Below, piece by piece: positions 1 to 7,624 of a stretch of DNA of 7,656 bases (the stretch's first letter is position 1; every line of letters starts with the position of its first letter). This stretch comes from an uncultured Bacteroidales bacterium (GTDB taxonomy: Bacteria; Bacteroidota; Bacteroidia; Bacteroidales; Marinilabiliaceae): positions 1 to 7,656 of the forward strand of contig CALAUL010000025.1 of assembly GCA_937892255.1 (NCBI GenBank), written 5' to 3'. The translations under genes and the position numbers were made by a program. The notes beneath the pieces were generated by a model. It did no database searches and was not told the origin of the DNA. It was given only the letters and a program-made list of their open reading frames with translations.

Positions 1-2938
1 GAAACAAAAAATCACTCTGATCTTGGCATTGATTCTTGCTTTTGTAAGTATCAATACATACGCGCAGAATGCAAAACTTAGCAAAGAACAGATTCTTAAT
101 ATGTCGATAGAAGAACTTTCGGAACTCGAACTCGACGTATTGATGGAAGCCGTTGAGACATTGGGCGTAACAAGTGTCGACGAACTATTTGCACTCATTA
201 TGAACAAGAACGTATCTTCTGCATCAAAGGCAGAAGAGAACTCTTTCGTATCGCCTCTCTCATCGACAGTTATAACAAAAGAAGAAATGCACACCTATGG
301 CATCACAACCATCGAAGAGGCATTTCGTCTTATCCCGGGAATGATTGTGACAGAAAAAGCAAACGGCATCTATGACATACAGATACGCGGTTTGAACAAC
401 ATTCCGGACAACAACATGCTCCTCTACACCGAAAACTCACGCACCCTCTTGATGATAGACGGACGCATAACACAAAACTATGCCATGGGTGCCATCAACT
501 TCGATATGATGCCTATCTCTATAGAAGATGTTGAGCGTATAGAAGTTGTTAGAGGTGGCGGTTCTGCTCTATACGGAGCAAATGCCGTTACAGGTGTTAT
601 CAACATCATCACAGAGAAGGTTGCTGAGACATCAAAACTCATCTCGGGTAGCATTCAAATGGGTAATATGAACACCGTCGTTGGCGATGTAGCTCTACGC
701 AAATCGTTCGGACCTAAATTATCTATGGGTATCACAGCCAACGTACAACGTCGTAATCGCCCTACCGACAAACTGAATGTCATACCTCAAGATGGTGTAT
801 ATTACGCCAACAACCATGATGCCTTTACTGTAGGCAAAGCTATGACTCAAGAAGAGTTTATGCAGTTGGTGGGAACAGGCGCAATCAAAGATGCATCAGA
901 CGGAGGGCTGTACACTCTTAACGAAATAGAAAACCTTCGTCAGGTATTTCCAAGTGTTGACATTGCAGGAAACACGACATACACACTCTACAAATGTGTA
1001 GAGCCGGAAACACCAATGCACAACATGTTCCCCGACCCGCGTCTGGCTCGCGAGACAATGGGCGTAAACGGATACTTGTCATTCTACCCTACCGAGAAGA
1101 TTCGTTTGGACTTTACAGGCGGCTACCAAAATTCGTTTGTAAACACAACTCCCGTAGGCGATGACTACTTCTCTTTCAACGGACGTCAATCAAAGACAGG
1201 TTACATAAACCTCAATGCCAACATCTACGGATTGAACCTTAACGCTAACTACTGCGGAGGTGTCAACGACTACGCATACGGTGTTCCGGGATTTAAATGC
1301 TGGGTCGACTACATCAACATGTCGGCAGAATACGACTTTAAGATTGGCGACCTCTCTGTTCGTCCGGGTCTCGCTTATCAGTATACATACTACGACACAT
1401 ACGTACCCGACTACAACAATCCGGGTACTGACGACTATAGCTGGACTTATCACGAACCCGGAGAATACACTTATGACTTCTCTAACCCGACACCTCACTT
1501 GTCAAGCTTCTTCTACTACGACGCAACACTCAGCTACATAGCACCAAGCTTGCGTTTAGATTACAAGCTCAACGACTTGCGCTTAATAGCTGCCATACGC
1601 TCAGACAAAACAAATGCTCCTGACCAATGGAATACATCATGGCAGTTCGCCGCTAACTACTCAATAAACGACAACAACTTCATAAGAGTCGTTTACAGTA
1701 GAGCAAACAGCTCGGCTCAGTTGGTAAACTCTCATTCCGACTTCTGTTGGACTCGTACAGACCTCATGACGCCAAACAAAATTCAGTTTAACGGCAACAA
1801 AGACGCAGACATCATGTACGCCGACAATATCGAATTGGGCTACAGATGGAAACCTTCCAACTCGGTATTGGTTGACGCAGAAGCTTTCTACTCTATAAGC
1901 AAAGACTATGGCTGTCTGCAGTCACAAAAGAGTATGATGTCAATGCACGAAAGCCAACTCTGGGATGTGATAAACGAATTCCAAGGTCAGTTGGGTGAAA
2001 ACAACTCGGCAGACGCAATAGCCGGTGCCGTAAGACAAAAAATGGCAAGCATAATGCAGACAAAAAGTGTCATTCAGTACAACACAATGCCATACGAAGT
2101 CAAGCAAGGTGGTATAGGTGTCAACGTCGACTGGATTATATCTCCAAAACTCGTTGCAAAAGTAAATGCAAACGTACAATTTACAACTATTGACAACTAT
2201 TACCGTTATAGCCAGAACGACAACATCAAAGCACAACTTTCTGATGTACAGAAACAGGTGGTAACAAAAGTTTTTGGTATGGACGGCAGCTCAATGCCAA
2301 TCACCGCTGACCTCTTCGATGCAGTAATGCGCGGAGGATTGGAGATGATGCCGACATTCATGAACGCAATGACAGGATATAATGCCATGGACGATTACAA
2401 AGCATCTGTAGGCTGGGACAACATGACGGAATCACAACAACAGGAACTCATGTCTAAACTTCGTGAGACAGGTATAGCCAAAGTACTCGGACAAGAAAAT
2501 CCAAATCCGGAACTTGAGAACGTCAATAAACCTCTCGGCCTCTACTATGGATTGGCTTATGGTATCGAGTACGACAGAACAACAAAAGAGTACTATTTCG
2601 GAAATGGACAAAACACTGTTCCAGTATTGGATGACGGACATAAGCACAAAGCAACACCTTCTGTTTATGGCATGTTCGGACTTATTTATAAGCCTTTCAA
2701 CAGCTTGACAGTATCAGCATTCGGCAACTACATTGGCGAACGCGAATACACAACGAAATATGGCACTCAAGTACTCGACGACCGTTTCACTGTCAACATG
2801 AAGATTGGATATAAACCTGTTGAAAACTTTGAACTCTTCGTCAATGCACACAACTTGTTCAACACAAAAGACCGCGAGTTTGTATATTGCGACGAGATAG
2901 GCGGTTTATACACCGTGGGAGTACATTTCGGGTTCTAA
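1..2938 (+). CDS. TonB-dependent outer-membrane receptor, 5'-truncated by the window edge
   Basis: This encodes an outer-membrane active-transport receptor: a 22-strand barrel plugged by an N-terminal domain and energised by TonB-ExbBD. The reading frame is already open at base 2 (KQKITLILALILAFVSINTYA), giving 978 visible residues. This is a basic, hydrophobic signal peptide with a likely cleavage after TYA (residue 21), so the true ATG lies only a few codons before the window; the TTG at 23 is inside the signal peptide and is not the start. A short helical segment (about 25-68) precedes the TonB-box-like region NVSSASKAEE (about 70-79) and the plug (about 80-206), with VITKEEM, IRGLNNIP, MIDGR and VERIEVVRGGGSALYGANAVTGVINIIT. 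The barrel fills the rest and ends in the outer-membrane type terminal phenylalanine (GVHFGF). There is no CarboxypepD-like N-terminal extension and no susD follows, so it resembles BtuB/siderophore receptors more than glycan SusC proteins. The substrate cannot be told from sequence. Two methionine-rich stretches interrupt the barrel. Family call is secure. Confidence 0.93.
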   Translation, partial: KQKITLILALILAFVSINTYAQNAKLSKEQILNMSIEELSELELDVLMEAVETLGVTSVDELFALIMNKNVSSASKAEENSFVSPLSSTVITKEEMHTYGITTIEEAFRLIPGMIVTEKANGIYDIQIRGLNNIPDNNMLLYTENSRTLLMIDGRITQNYAMGAINFDMMPISIEDVERIEVVRGGGSALYGANAVTGVINIITEKVAETSKLISGSIQMGNMNTVVGDVALRKSFGPKLSMGITANVQRRNRPTDKLNVIPQDGVYYANNHDAFTVGKAMTQEEFMQLVGTGAIKDASDGGLYTLNEIENLRQVFPSVDIAGNTTYTLYKCVEPETPMHNMFPDPRLARETMGVNGYLSFYPTEKIRLDFTGGYQNSFVNTTPVGDDYFSFNGRQSKTGYINLNANIYGLNLNANYCGGVNDYAYGVPGFKCWVDYINMSAEYDFKIGDLSVRPGLAYQYTYYDTYVPDYNNPGTDDYSWTYHEPGEYTYDFSNPTPHLSSFFYYDATLSYIAPSLRLDYKLNDLRLIAAIRSDKTNAPDQWNTSWQFAANYSINDNNFIRVVYSRANSSAQLVNSHSDFCWTRTDLMTPNKIQFNGNKDADIMYADNIELGYRWKPSNSVLVDAEAFYSISKDYGCLQSQKSMMSMHESQLWDVINEFQGQLGENNSADAIAGAVRQKMASIMQTKSVIQYNTMPYEVKQGGIGVNVDWIISPKLVAKVNANVQFTTIDNYYRYSQNDNIKAQLSDVQKQVVTKVFGMDGSSMPITADLFDAVMRGGLEMMPTFMNAMTGYNAMDDYKASVGWDNMTESQQQELMSKLRETGIAKVLGQENPNPELENVNKPLGLYYGLAYGIEYDRTTKEYYFGNGQNTVPVLDDGHKHKATPSVYGMFGLIYKPFNSLTVSAFGNYIGEREYTTKYGTQVLDDRFTVNMKIGYKPVENFELFVNAHNLFNTKDREFVYCDEIGGLYTVGVHFGF

Positions 2939-2976
2939 TCACAACCTTTGAAATAGAAACACAAACACCAATAGGA

Positions 2977-3007
2977 GGCATCGAGATTAAATCTCGATGC
3001 CTTTTTT
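2977..3007 (+). terminator. Strong rho-independent terminator after the TonB receptor gene
   Basis: A perfect 11-bp stem (GGCATCGAGAT at 2977-2987 with ATCTCGATGCC at 2991-3001) closes a 3-nt TAA loop and is followed directly by six T (3002-3007). It lies 38 nt after the receptor stop codon and 65 nt before the next gene, so it separates the receptor from the men transcription unit. It has no A-tract on its left flank, so it is a one-way terminator for the + strand. Confidence 0.93.
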
Positions 3008-3009
3008 CG

Positions 3010-3040
3010 TTGTGTATTTGTCTTTAAAGTACTATCTTTG
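3010..3040 (+). promoter_or_regulatory. Predicted Bacteroidales-type promoter for the coiled-coil/menF/menD unit
   Basis: TATCTTTG at 3033-3040 is an exact match to the Bacteroides -7 element TAnnTTTG. A TTG at 3010-3012, 20 nt upstream, fits the -33 element (consensus TTTG). Transcription would start near 3045-3050, giving a leader of about 25 nt before the ATG at 3072. It sits immediately behind the terminator of the previous gene, where a new promoter is expected. This is a motif match only. Confidence 0.7.
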
Positions 3041-3071
3041 CCGACAATTTCAAACACATGAATATTCAACA

Positions 3072-3947
3072 ATGGATAAGAACAAAAAGAACCTGATAAT
3101 CATAATATCTATAGCCGTTGTAGCTATCATTTCTCTATTAGTATTGTACCTTGTCAATCGCTCTCAAATGCAGGAAATGGTAGATGTCCTTTCGGAAGAG
3201 AAAACTACCCTCATGACAGAGTTTGAAGAGCTATACCTCGACTATGACTCTCTAAACAGCAACAACGACGAACTCAACAACCGCTTGGAAATGGAACGTG
3301 AACGCGTCGCTCAGTTGACCGAAGAACTTAAAACCGTCAAAGCGACAAACGCACGCCGTATAAAAGAACTGCAAGGCGAACTTACCACCATGCGCACCGT
3401 GATGCGCTCCTTCGTCCGTCAGATAGACTCACTGAACACCATCAACGTCCAACTGACAAAAGAGAACAAAGACATGCGTTCCAAAGTTGCTCAGATAAAC
3501 CGCGAGAACGACAATCTCATGGAACAAAACTCTCGTCTGAACGAAAAAGTAGAAATAGCATCTCGCTTAGAGACAACATCAGTGTCGGCTCTCGGCCTAA
3601 CGTTCAAGGAGAAAAAAGCAACATCTGCAAAACGAGTAAGCAAGATAAAAGTATCATTCACCATCGCCAAAAACGTAACAGCACAAGTAGGCATGCGAAA
3701 TATCTATCTGCGCGTCACTCGTCCCGATGGACAACTGCTGATGCACTCTAAAGATGACCTCTTCGACTTTGAAGACTCAAAAATAAACTTCTCCGCTACA
3801 CGACAAGTGGAATACGGAGGCGAAGAGACATCATCGTATGTAGTCTACAACGTCGATGCCGGAGAACTCATGGAGGGCGAATACAGCATAGAACTATTCT
3901 GCGAAACAGGCCGTATGGGCTCTTGTAATCTGAAATTGAAAGATTAA
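3072..3947 (+). CDS. Membrane-anchored coiled-coil protein of unknown function
   Basis: I do not recognise a named family. The 291-residue product has a lysine-rich N-terminus (MDKNKKN), one transmembrane helix (about residues 7-29, IIIISIAVVAIISLLVLYLV), a long charged coiled coil (about 32-166, rich in E, K, R, N and L heptads), and a C-terminal domain (about 170-291) with alternating hydrophobic strands that looks like a beta-sandwich and contains two cysteines eight residues apart (C277, C285). The positive N-terminus suggests N-in topology, with coiled coil and C-terminal domain in the periplasm. The frame is open back to an ATG at 2997, but that codon lies inside the terminator stem and upstream of the predicted promoter; the ATG at 3072 starts directly before the basic-plus-hydrophobic membrane anchor and is preferred. 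No clear Shine-Dalgarno is present, as is common in this phylum. It is 14 nt from menF and probably co-transcribed with it. Similar proteins are easily mislabelled as SMC or chromosome-segregation proteins because of the coiled coil; nothing here supports that role. Confidence 0.8.
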   Translation: MDKNKKNLIIIISIAVVAIISLLVLYLVNRSQMQEMVDVLSEEKTTLMTEFEELYLDYDSLNSNNDELNNRLEMERERVAQLTEELKTVKATNARRIKELQGELTTMRTVMRSFVRQIDSLNTINVQLTKENKDMRSKVAQINRENDNLMEQNSRLNEKVEIASRLETTSVSALGLTFKEKKATSAKRVSKIKVSFTIAKNVTAQVGMRNIYLRVTRPDGQLLMHSKDDLFDFEDSKINFSATRQVEYGGEETSSYVVYNVDAGELMEGEYSIELFCETGRMGSCNLKLKD

Positions 3948-3953
3948 GAAGGA
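3947..3953 (+). promoter_or_regulatory. Ribosome binding site of menF
   Basis: AGAAGGA lies 8 nt before the ATG at 3962 and starts at the last base of the upstream stop codon. It is the clearest Shine-Dalgarno in the window, supports 3962 as the menF start, and suggests ribosomes can initiate on menF within a transcript shared with the upstream gene. Confidence 0.7.
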
Positions 3954-3961
3954 CGTGCCAC

Positions 3962-5011
3962 ATGCTGAACATTGCTCATGAAATAGACAAACACATAGCG
4001 AACAAAACGCCTTTCGTTGTCTATCGTATGCCTTATGAGAAAGATGTGCACTTCGTCAACAACGGCAATTTCGAGATAATAAACGACTTGAGCCTCCTCG
4101 ACATCGAAAAACACAACGGCTTCGTAATATCTCCTTTCACAGAAAAAAGTTCCCTTCCCATAGTATTTATTCCCAACGAAAAGCAAAACGACACATCTCA
4201 ACATACCACCGTCACAGACCATGTCCGCCCAACTCACGACATGTCTTTTGACGAATATACCGATGTGCTGCAACAATATAAGACAGCCCTCACCTCGGGA
4301 CATATCGACAAATTGGTGCTATCGCGCAGTGCCACCACGACAAGAGACAAAAACACGTCTCTCGGAACTATCTTTATCGAAGCAATAGCCAAATACCCAC
4401 GCATGATGATCTACCTATGCCAAACACCGCCAACAGGTATTTGGATAGGCTGTTCGCCCGAGATATTGTTAGAAGGCAGCAAAGGCTGTTGGCAAACAGT
4501 AGCCTTAGCCGGAACACAACCATACTCCGACAACGTGTCATGGGACAATAAAAACACCAACGAACAACATTATGTCGAGATGTTCATCGAAAACACCATA
4601 TCACAGATAGGCAGAATTGTGGACAAGCAGGGTCCATACACATCACGAGCAGGACATCTTGCACATCTGCGTACCGACTATTTCTTTTCAACACCCGACA
4701 ACGTCTCTTTAGGCTCTATAATAAAACGTCTTCACCCGACACCGGCCGTTTGCGGACTTCCTCAAAAAGAGGCTTTATCGCTGATAGAAAATATAGAACC
4801 GACAGATAGACAATATTATTCGGGCATTGTAGGCATCATAGGTAAAAAGAGCCGTCTGTTTGTCAACCTGCGTTGTGCAAAAGTGAACGACACCGACATA
4901 ATATGTTATGCAGGTGGCGGAATAATGCCAACTTCGGAACCCGACAGCGAATGGTGGGAAACAGAGGCTAAAATGGCAACACTAAAAAGCTTATTGAACC
5001 ATGAACAATAA
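3962..5011 (+). CDS. menF: Isochorismate synthase MenF
   Basis: The product converts chorismate to isochorismate with Mg2+, the first committed step of menaquinone synthesis, in the cytosol. It is 349 residues long and shows the C-terminal chorismate-binding fold: DKLVLSR (116-122), whose K117 is in the place of the water-activating lysine that separates isochorismate synthases from anthranilate synthases (Gln there); CSPEILLE (164-171) with the presumed catalytic acid E167; ALAGT (181-185); the acidic NEQHYVE stretch (200-206); HPTPAVCGLPQKEA (258-271); YYSGIVG (285-291); LRCAKV (303-308); and YAGGGI (316-321) followed by SEPDSEWWETEAK (325-337), which supplies Mg2+ ligands. The N-terminal region is shorter than in E. 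coli MenF (431 aa), as I would expect for Bacteroidota homologues. An entC- or salicylate-synthase role is possible from the fold alone, but the 11-nt overlap with menD settles the pathway. The start is backed by AGAAGGA 8 nt upstream. Confidence 0.93.
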   Translation: MLNIAHEIDKHIANKTPFVVYRMPYEKDVHFVNNGNFEIINDLSLLDIEKHNGFVISPFTEKSSLPIVFIPNEKQNDTSQHTTVTDHVRPTHDMSFDEYTDVLQQYKTALTSGHIDKLVLSRSATTTRDKNTSLGTIFIEAIAKYPRMMIYLCQTPPTGIWIGCSPEILLEGSKGCWQTVALAGTQPYSDNVSWDNKNTNEQHYVEMFIENTISQIGRIVDKQGPYTSRAGHLAHLRTDYFFSTPDNVSLGSIIKRLHPTPAVCGLPQKEALSLIENIEPTDRQYYSGIVGIIGKKSRLFVNLRCAKVNDTDIICYAGGGIMPTSEPDSEWWETEAKMATLKSLLNHEQ

Positions 5012-6617
5012 TTCGTCAAAGAGCGTCATAACACAATTCATTGCACTAATGAAGCTATACGACATACGACATGCCGTAGTATGTCCGGGCTCTCGCAATG
5101 CACCTATTGTTCATACCATGACCAATCAAAAGTGGCTCACTTGTCACCCCGTGACCGACGAACGCAGTGCAGCCTTTGTCGCAATAGGCTTATCCGACAC
5201 TCTCTCGGCTGAAAACGGCAGGAACATTCCCGTTGCCGTATGTTGCACTTCAGGCTCTGCTGTACTCAATATGGCACCGGCAGTAGCCGAAGCCCGCTAT
5301 AGAAATGTACCTTTACTCATTGTCTCAGCTGACAGACCCGAAGCATGGATAGGACAAATGGACGGACAGACTCTGCCCCAACCCAAATGCTTCGGAAACA
5401 TGGCCCCATCGTATTCATTGCGTGAAGGTGATGACGATGAAACTCTTTGGTACAGAAACCGCATCATCAACGAAGCCTTGTCTCAACTTACGGCGAATGG
5501 CGGTCAACCTATACATGTCAACATTCACCTCAGCGAACCCCTCTTCTCTTTCACCGAAGGAGAATTGCCCGAACAACGCAAAATCACATGGATACAAAGT
5601 TCATATTCACCCTGCGACACCTACGACAACGCTATTCACAACGGGGAAAAAATAGTTGTAATAGTGGGACAAAAAACAGTTGTCACAGAGGAATTTAAAT
5701 CTACTATCGAAACACTTGCAAACAAAAAAAATATAGTTGTAATAGCAGAAAATCTCTCAAATATAACGTCAATCAATAATATAATTTGTAATATTGACTC
5801 CATCTTGTCGGAAAACACAATAGATGCGTTGATACCCGACGCTGTCATATACATCGGCGGACATATTGTCTCTAAGCGACTTAAACAGTATATCCGAAAA
5901 GTTCTTCCAAAGGTATGTATCAGATTTACCGATGCACAACACCTCGAAGACACATTTATGTGCATGACACACCAATATCCGACATCGGCATTTATTCCTT
6001 TTTGCAACGAACTTCCCTACGGAGACAAGAACTTCTTCGCACAATGGCACACCACAGCCAAAAGAAATACAGCAGAAAAACGTGTTCCCGAACTATTTAC
6101 GGCGCAACGTATCGTCGACGACATCGTTAAGCACATGCCCAAAGATTGTTACATATCATTGGCCAACAGCTCATCGGTACGACTGGCGCAAGGCATAGCT
6201 CTTGAGAATACAATCTTTTGCAACAGAGGCGTCAACGGCATAGACGGTTCTCTATCGTCCGCCGTAGGACAAGCCATGGCAACAGACAAGATAGTATTGC
6301 TCATCATAGGCGACTTATCGTTCCTCTACGACATGAATGCCTTGTGGAACACACAGTTGCCAACAAACCTACGCATACTGTTACTCAACAATGGCGGAGG
6401 AGAGATATTTAAAACACTTCCCGGATTAGAAAAATCAGCATATCGCGATAAATATATCATGGCACAACACACGACAACCGTAGAAGGCTGGGCATCAGAC
6501 GCACGATGCCACTACAAACGAATAACCCAAGAGAAAGAGATAACAGACACCACAAATTATCTATTTGCTCCCCTAAACCGTTGCACCATCATCGAAGCGG
6601 TATTCGAAAAAAGATAA
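5001..6617 (+). CDS. menD: 2-succinyl-5-enolpyruvyl-6-hydroxy-3-cyclohexene-1-carboxylate synthase MenD
   Basis: This ThDP- and Mg2+-dependent enzyme decarboxylates 2-oxoglutarate and adds the resulting succinic semialdehyde unit to isochorismate, the step after MenF. The 538-residue protein is full length for the family (E. coli 556). The N-terminal PYR domain has VCPGSRNAPI (27-36), TDERSAAF (52-59) with E54 as the ThDP-activating glutamate, CCTSGSAVLN (81-90) and SADRPE (109-114). A divergent, AT-rich middle domain (about 190-350) follows. The C-terminal PP domain has NRGVNGIDGSLSSAVG (408-423) and the ThDP/Mg2+ motif GDLSFLYDMNAL (437-448) through NNGGGEIF (463-470). The start ATG lies inside the end of menF (overlap 5001-5011) without a good Shine-Dalgarno of its own, so translation is probably coupled to menF. 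No menH, menB, menC or menE follows in this window; the next element is the CRISPR array. Confidence 0.96.
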   Translation: MNNNSSKSVITQFIALMKLYDIRHAVVCPGSRNAPIVHTMTNQKWLTCHPVTDERSAAFVAIGLSDTLSAENGRNIPVAVCCTSGSAVLNMAPAVAEARYRNVPLLIVSADRPEAWIGQMDGQTLPQPKCFGNMAPSYSLREGDDDETLWYRNRIINEALSQLTANGGQPIHVNIHLSEPLFSFTEGELPEQRKITWIQSSYSPCDTYDNAIHNGEKIVVIVGQKTVVTEEFKSTIETLANKKNIVVIAENLSNITSINNIICNIDSILSENTIDALIPDAVIYIGGHIVSKRLKQYIRKVLPKVCIRFTDAQHLEDTFMCMTHQYPTSAFIPFCNELPYGDKNFFAQWHTTAKRNTAEKRVPELFTAQRIVDDIVKHMPKDCYISLANSSSVRLAQGIALENTIFCNRGVNGIDGSLSSAVGQAMATDKIVLLIIGDLSFLYDMNALWNTQLPTNLRILLLNNGGGEIFKTLPGLEKSAYRDKYIMAQHTTTVEGWASDARCHYKRITQEKEITDTTNYLFAPLNRCTIIEAVFEKR

Positions 6618-6760
6618 AAGCATATATATAGTCGAAGAATTCAACTTTCTGTATTTTCACACTCTGCAAACAAAATCATTGTTATAAATAACCTATTTTA
6701 ATCATAAGCTATCAAATTTTAAACACAAATAATTCATTGAACTTTCATTAAATATAATAT
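6618..6760. other. AT-rich gap between menD and the CRISPR array (leader-distal flank)
   Basis: These 143 nt contain no gene. They are strongly AT-rich, with short runs such as ATATATATA near 6623 and AATATAATAT abutting the first repeat. There is no GC-rich terminator hairpin for menD; the only stem I see is a weak 5-bp one, GTTAT/ATAAC, at 6681-6692. Because the array is most likely transcribed from the minus strand, this gap is its trailer rather than its leader, although its composition alone would also fit a leader. Confidence 0.6.
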
Positions 6761-7256
6761 GTTTCAATCCACGCACCCACGAAAGGTGCGACCTACCTGC
6801 ACGCGCCGTTTTTTCCAAAAATTCCTGTTTCAATCCACGCACCCACGAAAGGTGCGACCGGACGAGTTAGAAAAAATAGAATCTTTTGCTCGTTTCAATC
6901 CACGCACCCACGAAAGGTGCGACCAAACAAGATTTAATTATACTCCCCCCGAGGGAGAGTTTCAATCCACGCACCCACGAAAGGTGCGACGTGACCCGCG
7001 TACGGACATCTTTGCCGTCATTGATGTTTCAATCCACGCACCCACGAAAGGTGCGACATATGTGTCGAAAAGTTGTTTGGCAAAGGTCCGGAGTTTCAAT
7101 CCACGCACCCACGAAAGGTGCGACAAAATATACCGCAAAGGAACATGGAGCAGGCAACGTTTCAATCCACGCACCCACGAAAGGTGCGACTTAGACGTCT
7201 GTTTACGCTCCGTACACGCGCCTGGTTTCAATCCACGCACCCACGAAAGGTGCGAC

Positions 7257-7290
7257 TACCCGATTTGACTACTTGGATTATGCTTTCCCA
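7257..7290 (-). other. CRISPR spacer 8, homologous to spacer 13
   Basis: This 34-nt spacer reads in the + strand, from 7258, as TRFDYLDYAFP with no stop. It matches spacer 13 at 29 of 34 positions. The likely source is a coding region of a phage or plasmid, with the crRNA complementary to the sense strand. Being further from the presumed leader, it would be the older of the two. Confidence 0.85.
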
Positions 7291-7589
7291 GTTTCAATCC
7301 ACGCACCCACGAAAGGTGCGACTGTGTACTTTAAAATGACGGACAAAAACGGAAATGTTTCAATCCACGCACCCACGAAAGGTGCGACTTTTTAAAAGCG
7401 ATAAAAAATTAAACGAATTTATGGTTTCAATCCACGCACCCACGAAAGGTGCGACCCACATTTCTAATTTAAAAAACAATGTTATGGCAAGTTTCAATCC
7501 ACGCACCCACGAAAGGTGCGACAAGGTTTTATTTCGGTACGTCGAGCAACTTTTGGCGTTTCAATCCACGCACCCACGAAAGGTGCGAC

Positions 7590-7624
7590 TTAGCCGTTTT
7601 GACTATTTGGATTATGCATTTCCA
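7590..7624 (-). other. CRISPR spacer 13, homologous to spacer 8
   Basis: This 35-nt spacer reads in the + strand, from 7592, as SRFDYLDYAFP, the same peptide as spacer 8 apart from the first residue. Four of the five differences from spacer 8 are silent third-position changes (CGA/CGT, TAC/TAT, GCT/GCA, TTC/TTT). It is the last spacer in the window and, if the leader is to the right, one of the newest. Confidence 0.85.

Noticed and set aside
1190..2647. Minus-strand and alternate-frame ORFs of 60-102 codons within the TonB receptor gene
   Set aside because: They overlap a strongly supported coding frame and show no domain, start signal or independent context.
2997..3071. Longer N-terminus (25 extra residues) for the coiled-coil protein, starting at ATG 2997
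   Set aside because: The ATG lies within the terminator stem and upstream of the predicted promoter, and the extension would bury the basic membrane anchor. The start at 3072 is much better.
3058..3096. Short upstream ORF (12 codons, MNIQQWIRTKRT) overlapping the start of the coiled-coil gene
   Set aside because: No ribosome binding site and no regulatory motif; short out-of-frame ATGs like this are expected by chance.
5724..5731. Run of eight A in menD as a slippage or frameshift site
   Set aside because: The reading frame is intact on both sides and MenD is full length with all key motifs, so nothing suggests programmed slippage.
5652..5745. Direct repeat ATAGTTGTAATAG at 5652-5664 and 5733-5745 within menD
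   Set aside because: Both copies encode IVVI beta-strands 27 codons apart in the middle domain; local AT-rich codon use explains the match.
6681..6692. Hairpin GTTAT/ATAAC after menD as a transcription terminator
   Set aside because: Only five AT-heavy pairs with a 2-nt loop; too weak to call, and the T-rich stretch after it is interrupted.
6618..6760. The AT-rich left flank as the CRISPR leader
   Set aside because: The composition fits, but the I-C repeat orientation (3' end ATTGAAAC on the minus strand) puts the leader on the right. Kept as the alternative if the orientation proves wrong.
6943..6957. Inverted repeat CTCCC/GGGAG inside spacer 3
   Set aside because: A 5-bp stem within one spacer reflects the captured target sequence and has no evident role in the array.
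6759..7339. Open frames of up to 169 codons through the array, with repeated peptides such as FNPRTHERCD, SIHAPTKGAT and FVGAWIETS
   Set aside because: They are translations of the CRISPR repeat in its different frames. This is a well-known source of false hypothetical proteins; no start signal or non-repeat coding sequence supports them.
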